DNA of 64,000 bases from an uncultured Christensenella sp. (GTDB lineage: Bacteria > Bacillota > Clostridia > Christensenellales > CAG-917), in assembly GCA_910578325.1 (NCBI GenBank), contig CAJTQT010000001.1, forward strand, positions 1 to 64,000, read 5' to 3'. This document shows positions 8,570 to 17,781 of this stretch, piece by piece; positions within the stretch are counted from its first letter, which is position 1; every line of letters begins with the position of its first letter. The translations under genes were made by a program, and so were the position numbers. The notes beneath the pieces were generated by a model. It was not told the DNA's origin and searched no databases. It saw only the letters and a program-made list of their open reading frames with translations.

Positions 8570-9118
8570 TCAGATAAGCGCGGACGTTATGAGTTCCACA
8601 CAGAAATGAAGATACGAACGGTCGATTTCCGACGCCTTCGATTCCGACAGCAAAAGTGCCGCACCCATCAAATCGCCGCCGACTATCACGGGCTCCATCA
8701 CACAGTTTTCAAATAAAGGCTCTCGATCGGCAAACATATTTTTTACGTTGTTTTTTTGCAACTCTTCCGCGCGTCTTTCGCGCACTGCGGAAGCAAAGTC
8801 TTCGCTGAGTTTAGCCGACTGATAGTGCTTCTTATCTTTACCCTCCGAAACGGTAACCGCGGACGTATCCACAAACAAAACGGTGGATTCGGTCGCCTTT
8901 GCAAGCAATTTCGCCGTGGATTTGATTATCGGCATAACGCTTTCGAAACTGCTGTACTTGCGCAGCGTAAGAGCGTCGCCGCTTGACAGTATTTCCATTT
9001 CGTCACCCTCTTTGAGGTGCATAGTGCGGCGCATCTCTTTGGGAATAACGATACGTCCCAACTCGTCTATTCTTCTGACTATTCCCGCCGCTGTCATTGT
9101 TGATGATAATGTAGACAT
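8570..9118 (-). CDS. spoVT: SpoVT/AbrB-family transcriptional regulator
   Basis: Swapped-hairpin AbrB DNA-binding domain followed by a GAF-like sensory domain, as in SpoVT, which adjusts sigma-G-dependent gene expression in the forespore. The AbrB domain is clear (GIVRRIDELGRIVIPKEMRR, then LKEGDEMEIL). I placed the start at the ATG at 9118 (182 aa) because GGAGG lies seven bases upstream. An in-frame extension to 9169 has no such site and would add 17 residues to a domain that normally begins near the N terminus. First gene of the spoVT-spoVB-mazG unit; divergent from the lipoprotein at 9338. Confidence 0.92.
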   Translation of the reverse strand: MSTLSSTMTAAGIVRRIDELGRIVIPKEMRRTMHLKEGDEMEILSSGDALTLRKYSSFESVMPIIKSTAKLLAKATESTVLFVDTSAVTVSEGKDKKHYQSAKLSEDFASAVRERRAEELQKNNVKNMFADREPLFENCVMEPVIVGGDLMGAALLLSESKASEIDRSYLHFCVELITSALI

Positions 9119-9229
9119 AATTTCCTCCGATTTGAAATTAGTATTTTTCAATCGCCGAGGAATATTCAACTCTTATAAACTTTATAAATCTCTATGCCGA
9201 CACACCGCGGTTTTGACAAATCTTTACCA

Positions 9230-9258
9230 TTGACTGCAAACATACGCAGGCGTATAAT
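9230..9258 (+). promoter_or_regulatory. Sigma-A type promoter for the collagen/BspA-like lipoprotein
   Basis: TTGACT (9230-9235), a 17-base spacer and a consensus TATAAT (9253-9258), about 80 bases upstream of the ATG at 9338. The gene has an AAGGAGA ribosome site. The near-consensus match suggests constitutive, fairly strong expression. Confidence 0.75.
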
Positions 9259-9337
9259 TATTATAGATATTTATACTCATATATTAAGTTAATACTAATG
9301 CATATCTAATACGGGTGGAAAATTCAAGGAGAAAAAT

Positions 9338-11374
9338 ATGAAAAAGAAATCGGTTTTCATAATATCGGCGTTAATGCTAATTGTCGCGTGCATATTCGTT
9401 TTAGTTGCCTGCGACAATAACAACGAAAACAACGGCGGCAATAATAACACACCGTCTGCCGAATGGGGCGAAGTTTATACTGTGGACGCCGCATACGCCC
9501 GCGCCGCAGATTTGGGATATGCAGGCTCGCTTGAAGAATTCATCGCGCTTATAAGCGGTAAAGACGGCATTGACGGAACTAACGGAAAGGACGGTAAAGA
9601 CGGTATAAACGGGACCGACGGAAAGGACGGCATAAACGGAACAAACGGCAAAGACGGAGTGGACGGAATTAACGGAATCAATGGAAAGGACGGCATCGAC
9701 GGTAAAGACGGAGTCGGCATTGTAGACATAGAACTAACTTCATCGGGAAATTTGATAATTCGTCTATCCAACAATGAAAGCATCGACCTCGGAACAGTGT
9801 TCAAGTGCGAGCATTCCTATTCCGACTGGCAAACCGTGCTCGAACCTACCTGCACCGCTGTCGGATACGATGTCCGCACCTGCACGAAATGCGACAGCAA
9901 GGATTATAAATTTTATGAACAACTGGGGCACGAATGGGACGACGCCTCAATCGCAATAGAACCCAACTGCTTTAATCGCGGTCTGAAGATATACGGATGT
10001 TTGGTATGCGACGCAACAAGAAGCGAAATTTTGGAAAAGCGGCATAACTATGTCGACGGCGTCTGCACCGTCTGCGAAACTCTCGAACCGACTGAAGATT
10101 TGCTGGACTTCACTCCTATTGAAGTTGGATATAGCGTCCGCATAAACCTCATCGAGCAACAATCGGCAAAAAACATTGTAATTCCCGACACATACAACGG
10201 ATTACCCGTTACTCAAATTGAAATAAACGGATTTCGCAATTGTACCGAACTTGAAAGCATATATATTCCTAACAGCATTACGTCTATTATGAACGACGCA
10301 TTTGCTAATTGCTCAAAACTGAAGAATATACATATTCCCGAAAGCGTTACGTATATAAATAAATCCGCATTCATAAGAATTCCTTTGGAAAATATAACGA
10401 TAGATAAAAGAAACTCCGTTTATCACAGTGCGGGAAACTGTATTATTGAGACCGAAAGTAAGACTCTGTTGACAGGTTGCCAAAACAGCGTCATACCCAG
10501 TGACGGTAGCGTTGTAAAAATCGGAAGTTACGCATTTTACCACTCTGCACTGACAAGTATCATCATCCCGGAAAGCATTGTTGAGATAGAAGACTATGCT
10601 TTTGGGCAGTGCATTGACTTGAAAGTGGTCTACAATTTTTCTGACCTGGATATTGTCAAGGGTTCTGCTAACCACGGTTTTGTGGCATATTATGCGGAAG
10701 ATGTTTACACCGCTCTTGATAATGACACTAAGTATGATTCGATTATGTTCACGTTGACTAATGATTTAACCGGCTATGAAGTGCATGCAAGAAACAAATC
10801 AATCACGAGCGCGGAAATACCTGAGACATACAAGGGCTTGCCGGTAAAAGAAATCGGCGACAGCGCATTTACTAATTGTACGGAACTCGAAAGCATACAA
10901 ATTGCCGACAGCATTACACGCATAGGCAACAATGCATTTGCGAGATGCACAAAACTGAAAAGCCTGAATATTCCTAAAAGCGTAACGAATATCGGACGCA
11001 ATATATTAACGCTTTCGGGAGTAGAAAATATAACCGTTGAAGAAGGGAACCCCGTTTTCCACAGCGACGGGAACTGTATTATAGAAACGGAAAGCAAAAC
11101 ATTGATTGTCGGCATAAATAACAGCATTATCCCCCGAGACGGAAGTGTTAAAATAATCGGGGAATATGCGTTTCTCCTGTGCGAAGAGTTGACTCAAATC
11201 GTAATACCCGAGTGCATTGTCGAAATCAAAGAAAGAGCGTTTATGAACTGCACCGCTCTAAAAACGGTTTATAATCTTTCTGCCTTAGATATTACAGTCG
11301 GCTCGTCTAAACACGGTAATATAGGATCTTATGCCGAGAATATCTATACAACTCTTGAAGAAAACGTATTGTAA
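9338..11374 (+). CDS. Surface lipoprotein with collagen-like repeats and two BspA-type leucine-rich repeat blocks
   Basis: 678 aa. A lipoprotein signal peptide ends in LVAC with Cys25 as lipid anchor, followed by an Asn/Gly spacer. Residues about 74-127 are Gly-X-Y triplets (GKD, GID, GIN, GTN), a collagen-like stalk. Residues about 155-248 are Cys-rich with repeated CxxC pairs. The rest forms two homologous blocks, about 255-430 and 465-670, of BspA/LRR_5 repeats; each block contains NCTELESI, an IIETESKTL segment and ends near SADxxxGS(A/S)xHG. The blocks look like an internal duplication. Probably a surface-exposed adhesin or binding protein. It is monocistronic, with its own promoter and terminator. 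Confidence 0.85.
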   Translation: MKKKSVFIISALMLIVACIFVLVACDNNNENNGGNNNTPSAEWGEVYTVDAAYARAADLGYAGSLEEFIALISGKDGIDGTNGKDGKDGINGTDGKDGINGTNGKDGVDGINGINGKDGIDGKDGVGIVDIELTSSGNLIIRLSNNESIDLGTVFKCEHSYSDWQTVLEPTCTAVGYDVRTCTKCDSKDYKFYEQLGHEWDDASIAIEPNCFNRGLKIYGCLVCDATRSEILEKRHNYVDGVCTVCETLEPTEDLLDFTPIEVGYSVRINLIEQQSAKNIVIPDTYNGLPVTQIEINGFRNCTELESIYIPNSITSIMNDAFANCSKLKNIHIPESVTYINKSAFIRIPLENITIDKRNSVYHSAGNCIIETESKTLLTGCQNSVIPSDGSVVKIGSYAFYHSALTSIIIPESIVEIEDYAFGQCIDLKVVYNFSDLDIVKGSANHGFVAYYAEDVYTALDNDTKYDSIMFTLTNDLTGYEVHARNKSITSAEIPETYKGLPVKEIGDSAFTNCTELESIQIADSITRIGNNAFARCTKLKSLNIPKSVTNIGRNILTLSGVENITVEEGNPVFHSDGNCIIETESKTLIVGINNSIIPRDGSVKIIGEYAFLLCEELTQIVIPECIVEIKERAFMNCTALKTVYNLSALDITVGSSKHGNIGSYAENIYTTLEENVL

Positions 11375-11401
11375 CTTAGAATACATCGATTCCCCAAAAG
11401 C

Positions 11402-11428
11402 AAAACCGCCGGATTTATCGGCGGTTTT
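11402..11428 (+). terminator. Rho-independent terminator of the lipoprotein gene
   Basis: AAAACCGCCG and CGGCGGTTTT form a 10-bp stem with a GATTTAT-type loop, 28 bases after the stop. It can act in both directions, though the minus-strand PI-PLC gene ends further on at 11475. Confidence 0.8.
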
Positions 11429-11474
11429 CAATTATGGTTATACGTTTCTCAGTTCCTTAATTATATAGTTAAAT

Positions 11475-12497
11475 TCAATTGCCCAACATTGTATCATAAA
11501 TCTCAGCGCAATCATTTTTGACAAGGCCTTTGGCAACATTGAGTGTAAGCGCGTCGCAATTTTTGGAGGGGCTTACAAAATCCCGCATAACAATATTTAT
11601 ATATTGAAGATACTCGCTGTCCGAAAACCCTCTCACGCACGCATTCATATTGCTCTCGTGCTGACCTTCTCTATATCTCGGTCCGAACACGAAACAGCCG
11701 TCGGTAAGTTGGCTCTGCAACACAAACAATCCGCCTATGCTGTTTTTATAACTCTCTATATAAGCGGGAATCGCTTTATCTATATACTTTTTAGAGGAAT
11801 AATACCTGTTCCAACTTCCTTTATAAAAGGATTGCAAGCATCCCACGTTCACGTCGCCGTTATCATCGTTTCGGACGAAATAACGGTTGTCGTTTTTCGC
11901 GTAATCGTCATCATATCCCCAAATAAGCAGGCATTTCCCTCTCGTATCCCCGAGCGTAAGCGTTTCGATAAACTCCAAGTCTGTCTGTCCCGACTCTTTT
12001 GCTATAAATTTGCCGCCCAGATACTCGTCGAGCATAGCCACAGTCTTTTCTATAGCCTCGTCGTTGCCGAATTTATGAACATCAAGAATGACGCATTCGG
12101 ACGGATTAGAATCCAGAAAATCTCCGACATCCGTCAACACGTCTTTGAGATACAAACTGTACGCGGGACCGTGATAAATTCTGCACTCGCCTTTCTTCGC
12201 CTTTACGCGCAAATCGAAATATCTTGTTCCGCAGGCGAGTTGGTCTCCTATATCCCTGTCCTGCGTAATACTGTACCACGGCATACCCACAGTCCCTGCG
12301 TCGTGCGACCCCGGTATGACGACCTGTCGTAGCAAGGCGTCGTCCTTAATATACGACATCCATTCGGACAGTTGTGAAGAGGGTTCGGACGTATCGTTTA
12401 TACGATTAGAAACAATAGAACCGACCGTTGCCATAATAACTACTATAAGCAGAACGCAGACAACTGCAATCAATGCGATTTTCAGACCTAATTTCAT
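11475..12497 (-). CDS. Membrane-anchored phosphatidylinositol-specific phospholipase C-like protein
   Basis: 340 aa. An N-terminal hydrophobic segment (about 6-28) serves as signal or membrane anchor, followed by a PI-PLC X-type barrel. The two catalytic His motifs are seen: VIPGSHDAGT and CRIYHGP. CGTRYFDLRVKAKKG and ILDVHKFGN are also family-typical. Bacterial PI-PLCs cleave phosphatidylinositol or GPI anchors, but many homologues act on unknown phosphodiesters, so the substrate is not certain. ATG at 12497 preceded by GGGGG. Convergent with the lipoprotein upstream in the window; no operon partner is evident. Confidence 0.82.
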   Translation of the reverse strand: MKLGLKIALIAVVCVLLIVVIMATVGSIVSNRINDTSEPSSQLSEWMSYIKDDALLRQVVIPGSHDAGTVGMPWYSITQDRDIGDQLACGTRYFDLRVKAKKGECRIYHGPAYSLYLKDVLTDVGDFLDSNPSECVILDVHKFGNDEAIEKTVAMLDEYLGGKFIAKESGQTDLEFIETLTLGDTRGKCLLIWGYDDDYAKNDNRYFVRNDDNGDVNVGCLQSFYKGSWNRYYSSKKYIDKAIPAYIESYKNSIGGLFVLQSQLTDGCFVFGPRYREGQHESNMNACVRGFSDSEYLQYINIVMRDFVSPSKNCDALTLNVAKGLVKNDCAEIYDTMLGN

Positions 12498-12533
12498 AAT
12501 TCCCCCAACCGAATCGCTTTTTAAACGACGGTT

Positions 12534-12821
12534 TTAATAGTTGAGATAAAGTTTTGTTTTCTTTTCGTCCTGAACGCGCTCAATTATGAAAGTATCGAAA
12601 TCCACTTCTTCTATAAAATCGCGCGGAAGGTATTTTATGCGGTTAAACTTCTCGAAATGCTTTATGTGATTAGGAAGCGTAACGGGCGCGGAGATATCGA
12701 GACGGTAGGCAAGTTCCTGCAAAAGTTTATGATAATCGGATTTGGACAGAGTGAGATTGTCCTCATATATAACGTCCCGCAGTATCTTGTCTGCCTTCAT
12801 AACTTTTGCCCAAACTTTCAT
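12534..12821 (-). CDS. Small protein of unknown function
   Basis: A 95-aa hydrophilic protein with no motif I recognise; it has no signal peptide or membrane segment. It is charged, with a central NHIKHFEKFNRIKYLPRDFIEEVDFDTF segment. I set the start at the ATG at 12821 because GAGGT lies eight bases upstream; the longer frame to 12860 lacks a site. It stands 36 bases before the PI-PLC gene on the same strand and is divergent from the dnaD-like gene, so it may share a transcript with the phospholipase. Confidence 0.6.
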   Translation of the reverse strand: MKVWAKVMKADKILRDVIYEDNLTLSKSDYHKLLQELAYRLDISAPVTLPNHIKHFEKFNRIKYLPRDFIEEVDFDTFIIERVQDEKKTKLYLNY

Positions 12822-12883
12822 CAACCTACCTCGCAATTTGCATATATCGTTTATAATCATATCACATAGTGCAATTTACGGCA

Positions 12884-12948
12884 ATACCATATATGGGAAT
12901 TTAGCGTAAATGCGCGTATACGCAACTCATAAACACTATATATGGTAT
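12884..12948. promoter_or_regulatory. Inverted repeat in the divergent region upstream of dnaD
   Basis: An 11-bp perfect inverted repeat, ATACCATATAT (12884-12894) and ATATATGGTAT (12938-12948), with a 43-base spacer that contains a smaller near-palindrome GCGTATACGC (12914-12923). It sits between the 95-aa gene and the dnaD-like gene in a 229-base region with no other gene. Possible operator pair or overlapping divergent promoters; no function can be assigned. Confidence 0.45.
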
Positions 12949-13050
12949 ATTTTACGATTGAATGTTTTGCAAATTGATTTAGAGCGCGGAATGTGCTATT
13001 CTTATTCTCGCGCCCGCGGGTTCGGGTAGCAGAAAAGGCAGGGATATTAT

Positions 13051-14493
13051 ATGAGTTTCGCAAGATTTTCAAGCGACTTTCTTATGGAAACTTTCACGCT
13101 CGTGGACAATCTTTTTATCAACGAGCATCTCCCCTATTGCGACGAAAAGCAGATTAAGGTATATCTGTACGGGCTTTTTCTGTGTTCTAATCCCGCAAAC
13201 GACAATTCGGTAGACGCTCTATGCGCGAAACTGGATATGACAGAATCGGCAATTCTTTCAACATACGGTTATTTCGAAGATATGGGGCTCGTCCGCATTA
13301 TCTCGCAAAAACCGCTTGAAGTAAAATATCTCAGTCTCAAAAAATCTATGCAGCCGCCAAAAAAATATAAAGGCGAAAAGTGGAACGATTTCAACGCGCA
13401 TTTACAGCAACTTTTCCCCGAACGTATGCTCACGCCCAACGAGTACAACGAGTTTTATATGTTCCTTGACGAGAGCAAAATGGAACAGGACGCTATGCTT
13501 ATGATAGTGCAATACTGCATAGACCTCAAAGGTATGAACGTACGCTATCCGTATATTCTCACCGTAGCAAGGAACTGGGCTTCAGACGGAGTGCGCAATG
13601 CGTCCGACGTGGAAGATAAACTCAAAGAATACGACACACAGTCTGAACAGATGAGAACGGTGCTTGCGGCTTTGGGAAGAAAAGGAGCGGCGGAACTGGA
13701 AGACAAGCAGATGCTTCTAAAATGGACTCGCGTATGGGGCTATGAACTCGACGCAATCCTCACCGCGATAAAGACGCTCAAAGGCGGCAAGAGTTTCAAC
13801 AAACTCGACGCAAGGCTGGACGAGTTTTACAGAATGTCGATATTTACAGCCGCGGAAATGAACGACTATCGCGCGCACCACGAACACCTGAGGAATCTCG
13901 CGCTTTCCGTCAACAAAAACCTCGGCGTGTTTTACGAATCGTTCGACCACGAAATCGAAGTTTACATCGTACCGTGGACGGCAAAGGGTTTCTCTGACGA
14001 CGCTCTTGTCAAAATTGCGCACCACTGTTTTATTACAAACGTACGCACTCTTGACGGAATGAACAACGTCGTAAACAAATTCTACGCGCAGGGACTTCTT
14101 ACAAGCGAGAGCATCGACGAATATTTGCATACGCAAATCGTAACGGACGGAAAAATCAAGAAGATAATCGAGAAAAGCGGGCGCTCCCGCGCCGTCACTC
14201 AGTCCGACCGCGAATACTATCGTACCTGGACGGTTGTTTGGGGGTTTGACGATTCCGTTATCCTCTACGCCGCCGAGATGTCAGTAGGCAAAACCTACCC
14301 CACTCCGTACATAAATCAACTTTTGTCGGGGTATAAGTCAAAAGGCGTGACAACCGTAGAAGATGCGAAAAAGATTTCGCCTGTAATTCCCGAGCAAACC
14401 CGCAAAGCGAATTTCGAAGAACGCTCCTACACAAAGGAAGAATTACAGTCTATAGTCACAAGCATAGACAGTCTTAAAGACGCGAAGGTCTGA
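13051..14493 (+). CDS. dnaD: DnaD-domain replication initiation protein with repeated DnaD_C modules
   Basis: 480 aa. An N-terminal winged-helix-like region (about 1-95) is followed by a canonical DnaD C-terminal module (about 112-190) ending in YPYILTVARNWASDG. Three further stretches look like repeats of this module: about 218-272 (WTRVWGYELDAILTAI), about 295-358 (PWTAKGFSDDALVKIA) and about 384-440 (WTVVWGFDDSVILYAA). Bacillus DnaD has about 230 aa and one such module. DnaD remodels origin DNA and recruits the helicase loader. The helicase-loader gene starts two bases downstream, which fits this role. Confidence 0.88.
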   Translation: MSFARFSSDFLMETFTLVDNLFINEHLPYCDEKQIKVYLYGLFLCSNPANDNSVDALCAKLDMTESAILSTYGYFEDMGLVRIISQKPLEVKYLSLKKSMQPPKKYKGEKWNDFNAHLQQLFPERMLTPNEYNEFYMFLDESKMEQDAMLMIVQYCIDLKGMNVRYPYILTVARNWASDGVRNASDVEDKLKEYDTQSEQMRTVLAALGRKGAAELEDKQMLLKWTRVWGYELDAILTAIKTLKGGKSFNKLDARLDEFYRMSIFTAAEMNDYRAHHEHLRNLALSVNKNLGVFYESFDHEIEVYIVPWTAKGFSDDALVKIAHHCFITNVRTLDGMNNVVNKFYAQGLLTSESIDEYLHTQIVTDGKIKKIIEKSGRSRAVTQSDREYYRTWTVVWGFDDSVILYAAEMSVGKTYPTPYINQLLSGYKSKGVTTVEDAKKISPVIPEQTRKANFEERSYTKEELQSIVTSIDSLKDAKV

Positions 14494-14494
14494 T

Positions 14495-15412
14495 ATGAAG
14501 AGAAGAGTAATGCAGGTTGTGCAGTCAAAACGGCTGGCAAGAATAAATACCCGCAAACGCGAAGTCGAACAACGTCTTACGCACGCTCTTTCTGTGCCCG
14601 AAATTTCAACCGCGCAGGAAAGATATATCAATATGCGTTTCGACGCGGCAAAAGGTGCCGACGAATCCGAGGTATCCGCCGCGCTTGAAAACTATCGCAA
14701 CGCGCTTACAAAACACGGATACAGCGAATCCGACTTCGAATATACCCCCCTCTGCCCTATATGCGAAGACAAAGGAGTTGTCAACGGTAAACTTTGCAAA
14801 TGTGTTTGGAAAGAATTTATACGTGCATTGAAAGCGGAATGCGATATAGAACGCAAAGCGCCTTTTACTTTCGCCGATTGCGACCTCGATACGGTCAATA
14901 ACGCAACTCAGCGCAACACGCTTGAACAACTGTACGGATTTATGCAAAAGTATGCGGCGCAACTGCCTCTTGTACACAACCTGAACATTGTGCTGTCGGG
15001 AGGAGTCGGAAGCGGAAAAACCTGCCTTGCAAGCGCAGTAGCGCGCGCCGCGGCAGACAGAGGCAAAAGTTGCCTGTTTATGTCCGCGTACGAATTCAAC
15101 GGCGCAATGCTTGCCTGTCATACTTCACCCATATCCGAACGCAACGCACGTATGCACGATATCATAACAGCCGATTTACTCGTAATAGACGACCTCGGCA
15201 CCGAACCGTTTTTGAAGAACGTCACCGAAGAATATCTGCTGCTCATACTCGAAGAAAGGCACAATGCACATTTGTGCACAATCATTACTACAAACCTAAA
15301 CTCGGAGCAACTGCTCACAAGGTATCACGAGCGCATATATTCACGTCTCAGCCACAAACGTAACTCGATGTTTTTCGTAATTGACGGCGACGATTTGCGG
15401 CACAACCTATAA
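14495..15412 (+). CDS. DnaI/DnaC-like helicase loader ATPase
   Basis: 305 aa AAA+ protein. A Cys cluster (C87, C90, C101, C103) in an N-terminal domain resembles the zinc-binding helicase-interaction domain of DnaI. Walker A is GGVGSGKT at 169-176 and Walker B is LLVIDDLG. The sensor region ends in TTNLNSEQL and RIYSRL, as in DnaC/DnaI. It probably loads the replicative helicase at the origin with its operon partner, the upstream DnaD-like protein (one base apart). IstB of IS21 shares this fold, but no transposase is adjacent and the zinc domain favours DnaI. Confidence 0.9.
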   Translation: MKRRVMQVVQSKRLARINTRKREVEQRLTHALSVPEISTAQERYINMRFDAAKGADESEVSAALENYRNALTKHGYSESDFEYTPLCPICEDKGVVNGKLCKCVWKEFIRALKAECDIERKAPFTFADCDLDTVNNATQRNTLEQLYGFMQKYAAQLPLVHNLNIVLSGGVGSGKTCLASAVARAAADRGKSCLFMSAYEFNGAMLACHTSPISERNARMHDIITADLLVIDDLGTEPFLKNVTEEYLLLILEERHNAHLCTIITTNLNSEQLLTRYHERIYSRLSHKRNSMFFVIDGDDLRHNL

Positions 15413-15426
15413 ACTAAATATAAATA

Positions 15427-15457
15427 TAAAAATCCACCGCGCTTAGGTGGATTTTTT
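15427..15457 (+). terminator. Rho-independent terminator of dnaD-dnaI
   Basis: AAATCCACC and GGTGGATTTTTT form the stem with a short GC-rich loop, about 20 bases after the helicase-loader stop. The T-run follows on the plus strand; the convergent ABC operon ends at 15482. Confidence 0.8.
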
Positions 15458-15481
15458 ATAATTCTAAATTTTCTATAACCG

Positions 15482-16438
15482 CTATCTCTCTTCTCGGAAA
15501 TACGAAGTTCCGAGAGCCGCAGGCGGTTGAGATTCCCTCTTGTTGACTATACTCGTTATTATAAGAACAATAATTGTAACTACATAGGGTATAAGTTTAA
15601 CGAGTTCCTTCTGTGAGAATGAAACATTCAGATAATTAGGCGCGATATACAATGCTCCAAACAGTATCGATCCCAAGATGCCCCAGTTCGGTTTCCAAAC
15701 CGAGAAAATAACGAGCGCGACCGCCATCCAGCCGTAAGTATCGACGCTATATTCTATGTTTCCGCCGAGATAGTCCATAATATAGAACAGTCCGCCGAGT
15801 CCGGCAAAAGCACTGCCCACTATAGTGGCTATATATCTGTATTTTGTGACGTTTATGCCCGCCGCATCTGCGGTTGCGGGATTTTCACCGACTGCTCTCA
15901 GATTAAGTCCCGTACGAGTCCTTTTTATAACTACCGCCGCGATAACGGCAATTATGATAGCCAGATACACAAGCGTTCCGTAAGACAAAAACATCTGCCC
16001 GAACCATCCTGCATCCGCGGCACAAGGAAAACCATTAGTAAAATATGTGCTTGCTATACCGAAATTCGTCTTGTCTATACGGTTCATATAAAACCCTATA
16101 AAACCAATGCCAAACGTTGTTATGGTAAGTCCCGTTACGTTTTGATTACAACGCAGAGTAACTGTCATAAAACTGAACAGCAGTCCTGCAAGCGCGGCAA
16201 AAAGCATTGCAAAAATTATAGGAACAAATACCGCGGCAAAACCGTTAATGTTGCTTATATCAGCAAGAGATTTCAGATATAACGACTCGCCTATTACTCC
16301 GCCGACCGCGCCTATACACATTATTCCGGGAATACCGAGGTTGAGGTGTCCGGACTTTTCGGTTATTATTTCGCCGGTTGCACCGTAAAGAAATATAGTA
16401 CTGAATCTTATAGATCTTTGTAAAAACGTCCAGAACAT
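15482..16438 (-). CDS. BMP-family nucleoside ABC transporter permease (second permease)
   Basis: 318 aa polytopic membrane protein of the BPD_transp_2 (RbsC/BMP) family. TGEIITEKSGHLNLGIPGIM near the N terminus and LRAVGENPATADAAGINV in the cytoplasmic loop are the usual signatures for the shorter YufQ-like permease. It forms the translocation channel with the 447-aa permease, which overlaps it by one base. Last gene of xpt-BMP-ATPase-permease-permease, so purine nucleosides or bases are the probable substrate. Confidence 0.92.
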   Translation of the reverse strand: MFWTFLQRSIRFSTIFLYGATGEIITEKSGHLNLGIPGIMCIGAVGGVIGESLYLKSLADISNINGFAAVFVPIIFAMLFAALAGLLFSFMTVTLRCNQNVTGLTITTFGIGFIGFYMNRIDKTNFGIASTYFTNGFPCAADAGWFGQMFLSYGTLVYLAIIIAVIAAVVIKRTRTGLNLRAVGENPATADAAGINVTKYRYIATIVGSAFAGLGGLFYIMDYLGGNIEYSVDTYGWMAVALVIFSVWKPNWGILGSILFGALYIAPNYLNVSFSQKELVKLIPYVVTIIVLIITSIVNKRESQPPAALGTSYFREER

Positions 16439-17781
16439 TATTCCTGCACCTCCTTATCGGATACTTCTGCACAATCTGAATTTTGTATAGTCGCAGTTAA
16501 ATCATCGGTTTGAGAAGTTGCCGGTATCTGCAAACACTCATTCTCGACTGCTGCGACCGAATTGTCGGCTACTGTTTTCGTCTTTCTTTTTGTAAACAAC
16601 CTGAATATCTTATTTTCTATATTAGCAAAAAACTCGGTGATGGAATTATCAAACTTTTCAAGTTTGCTCGGCTGAATTTCCTCTCCTTCTACATTCATTT
16701 TTCTACGCAACTTAATTCTATAACTTATGAAAAATTCACTTGCAATAACTAAGAAGAAAAACACTGCCGTAATAATATTCGGAAACGAACCTCCGAATCC
16801 GAAAGTAGAGGCTGCCTGCATAGAACCTTGACTCAAAAATGCAATCAGAAAAGAACTGATAACCATAGCAATCGGATTGAAATGCGCAAGCCAACTTATA
16901 AGTATCGCGGTAAATCCCCTTCCTGCGACAATCGACGTGCTTATAGTGTAACTGGTACCTCCCACAAGCAACCATCCTGCAATTCCGCACAGCGCGCCCG
17001 ACAAAATCATAGTACGCACTATAACTTTTCTTACGTTTATTCCGATATACTTTGCCGTGTTGACTGATTCACCGACAACGCTGAGTTCATAGCCGTGTTT
17101 AGAAAAACGAAGATAAATATACATTATGACAACAAGGACGGCCACAATGATTATATTCAGAATATATGGATACTGACCGAGGCGGGGAAATTGACCATAG
17201 CGTATTATGCCTACTACGCCAGAACCGCTTGGCACCCATACCGTAATGATAAACGCAATCAAGCCCATTGCTATATAGTTCATCATAAGCGTAAACAGCG
17301 TTTCATTTGTATTCCACTTCGCTTTAAAAATCGCGGGAATCGCGCCCCAAACAGCGCCGCCGGCTACGCTGGCAACAAGAGCCACTATTATTATAACAGG
17401 ATCTGCCACGCTTCCGCCCATATAGCGCATACACGTTGCGCACATCAATGCGCCCATCAGAACCTGACCTTCCGCACCGATATTCCAAAACTTCATTTTG
17501 AACGCTGGCGTAACCGCAAGAGCAATGCACAGGAGCATAGCGGTTTCCTGAAAAAGATTTACTATTCTTCTCGGAGTGCTGAAAGTCCCTTTAAACATTT
17601 CGTCAAAAAAAGTGCCGAAACTGTTCGGTTTAAGAATAGAACTGATAATGCCGCACAGCAATAATGATACAAGTACGGTAACAAGCCTTATAACCCATTT
17701 TTTCCATCTGGGAATATCAGTGCGCTTAACGATATGAAAAGGTGCTTCCGTTTTCAACTTTTTAAAAATATTCGTCACCAC
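16438..17781 (-). CDS. BMP-family nucleoside ABC transporter permease (first permease)
   Basis: 447 aa membrane protein of the BPD_transp_2 family, YufP-like. Typical segments are FWNIGAEGQVLMGALMCA, LFTLMMNYIAMGLI, and LSVVGESVNTAKYIGIN in the loop that contacts the ATPase. About 100 residues at the C terminus after the last helix are hydrophilic and acidic, a cytoplasmic tail longer than usual. The start is GTG at 17781, immediately after the ATPase stop, with GGAGGG upstream. Works with the adjacent permease and ATPase. Confidence 0.92.
   Translation of the reverse strand: MVTNIFKKLKTEAPFHIVKRTDIPRWKKWVIRLVTVLVSLLLCGIISSILKPNSFGTFFDEMFKGTFSTPRRIVNLFQETAMLLCIALAVTPAFKMKFWNIGAEGQVLMGALMCATCMRYMGGSVADPVIIIVALVASVAGGAVWGAIPAIFKAKWNTNETLFTLMMNYIAMGLIAFIITVWVPSGSGVVGIIRYGQFPRLGQYPYILNIIIVAVLVVIMYIYLRFSKHGYELSVVGESVNTAKYIGINVRKVIVRTMILSGALCGIAGWLLVGGTSYTISTSIVAGRGFTAILISWLAHFNPIAMVISSFLIAFLSQGSMQAASTFGFGGSFPNIITAVFFFLVIASEFFISYRIKLRRKMNVEGEEIQPSKLEKFDNSITEFFANIENKIFRLFTKRKTKTVADNSVAAVENECLQIPATSQTDDLTATIQNSDCAEVSDKEVQE

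Noticed and set aside
14495..15412. IstB-like transposition helper of an IS21 element
   Set aside because: No IstA transposase or terminal repeats; a zinc-binding N-terminal domain and coupling with dnaD point to a helicase loader.
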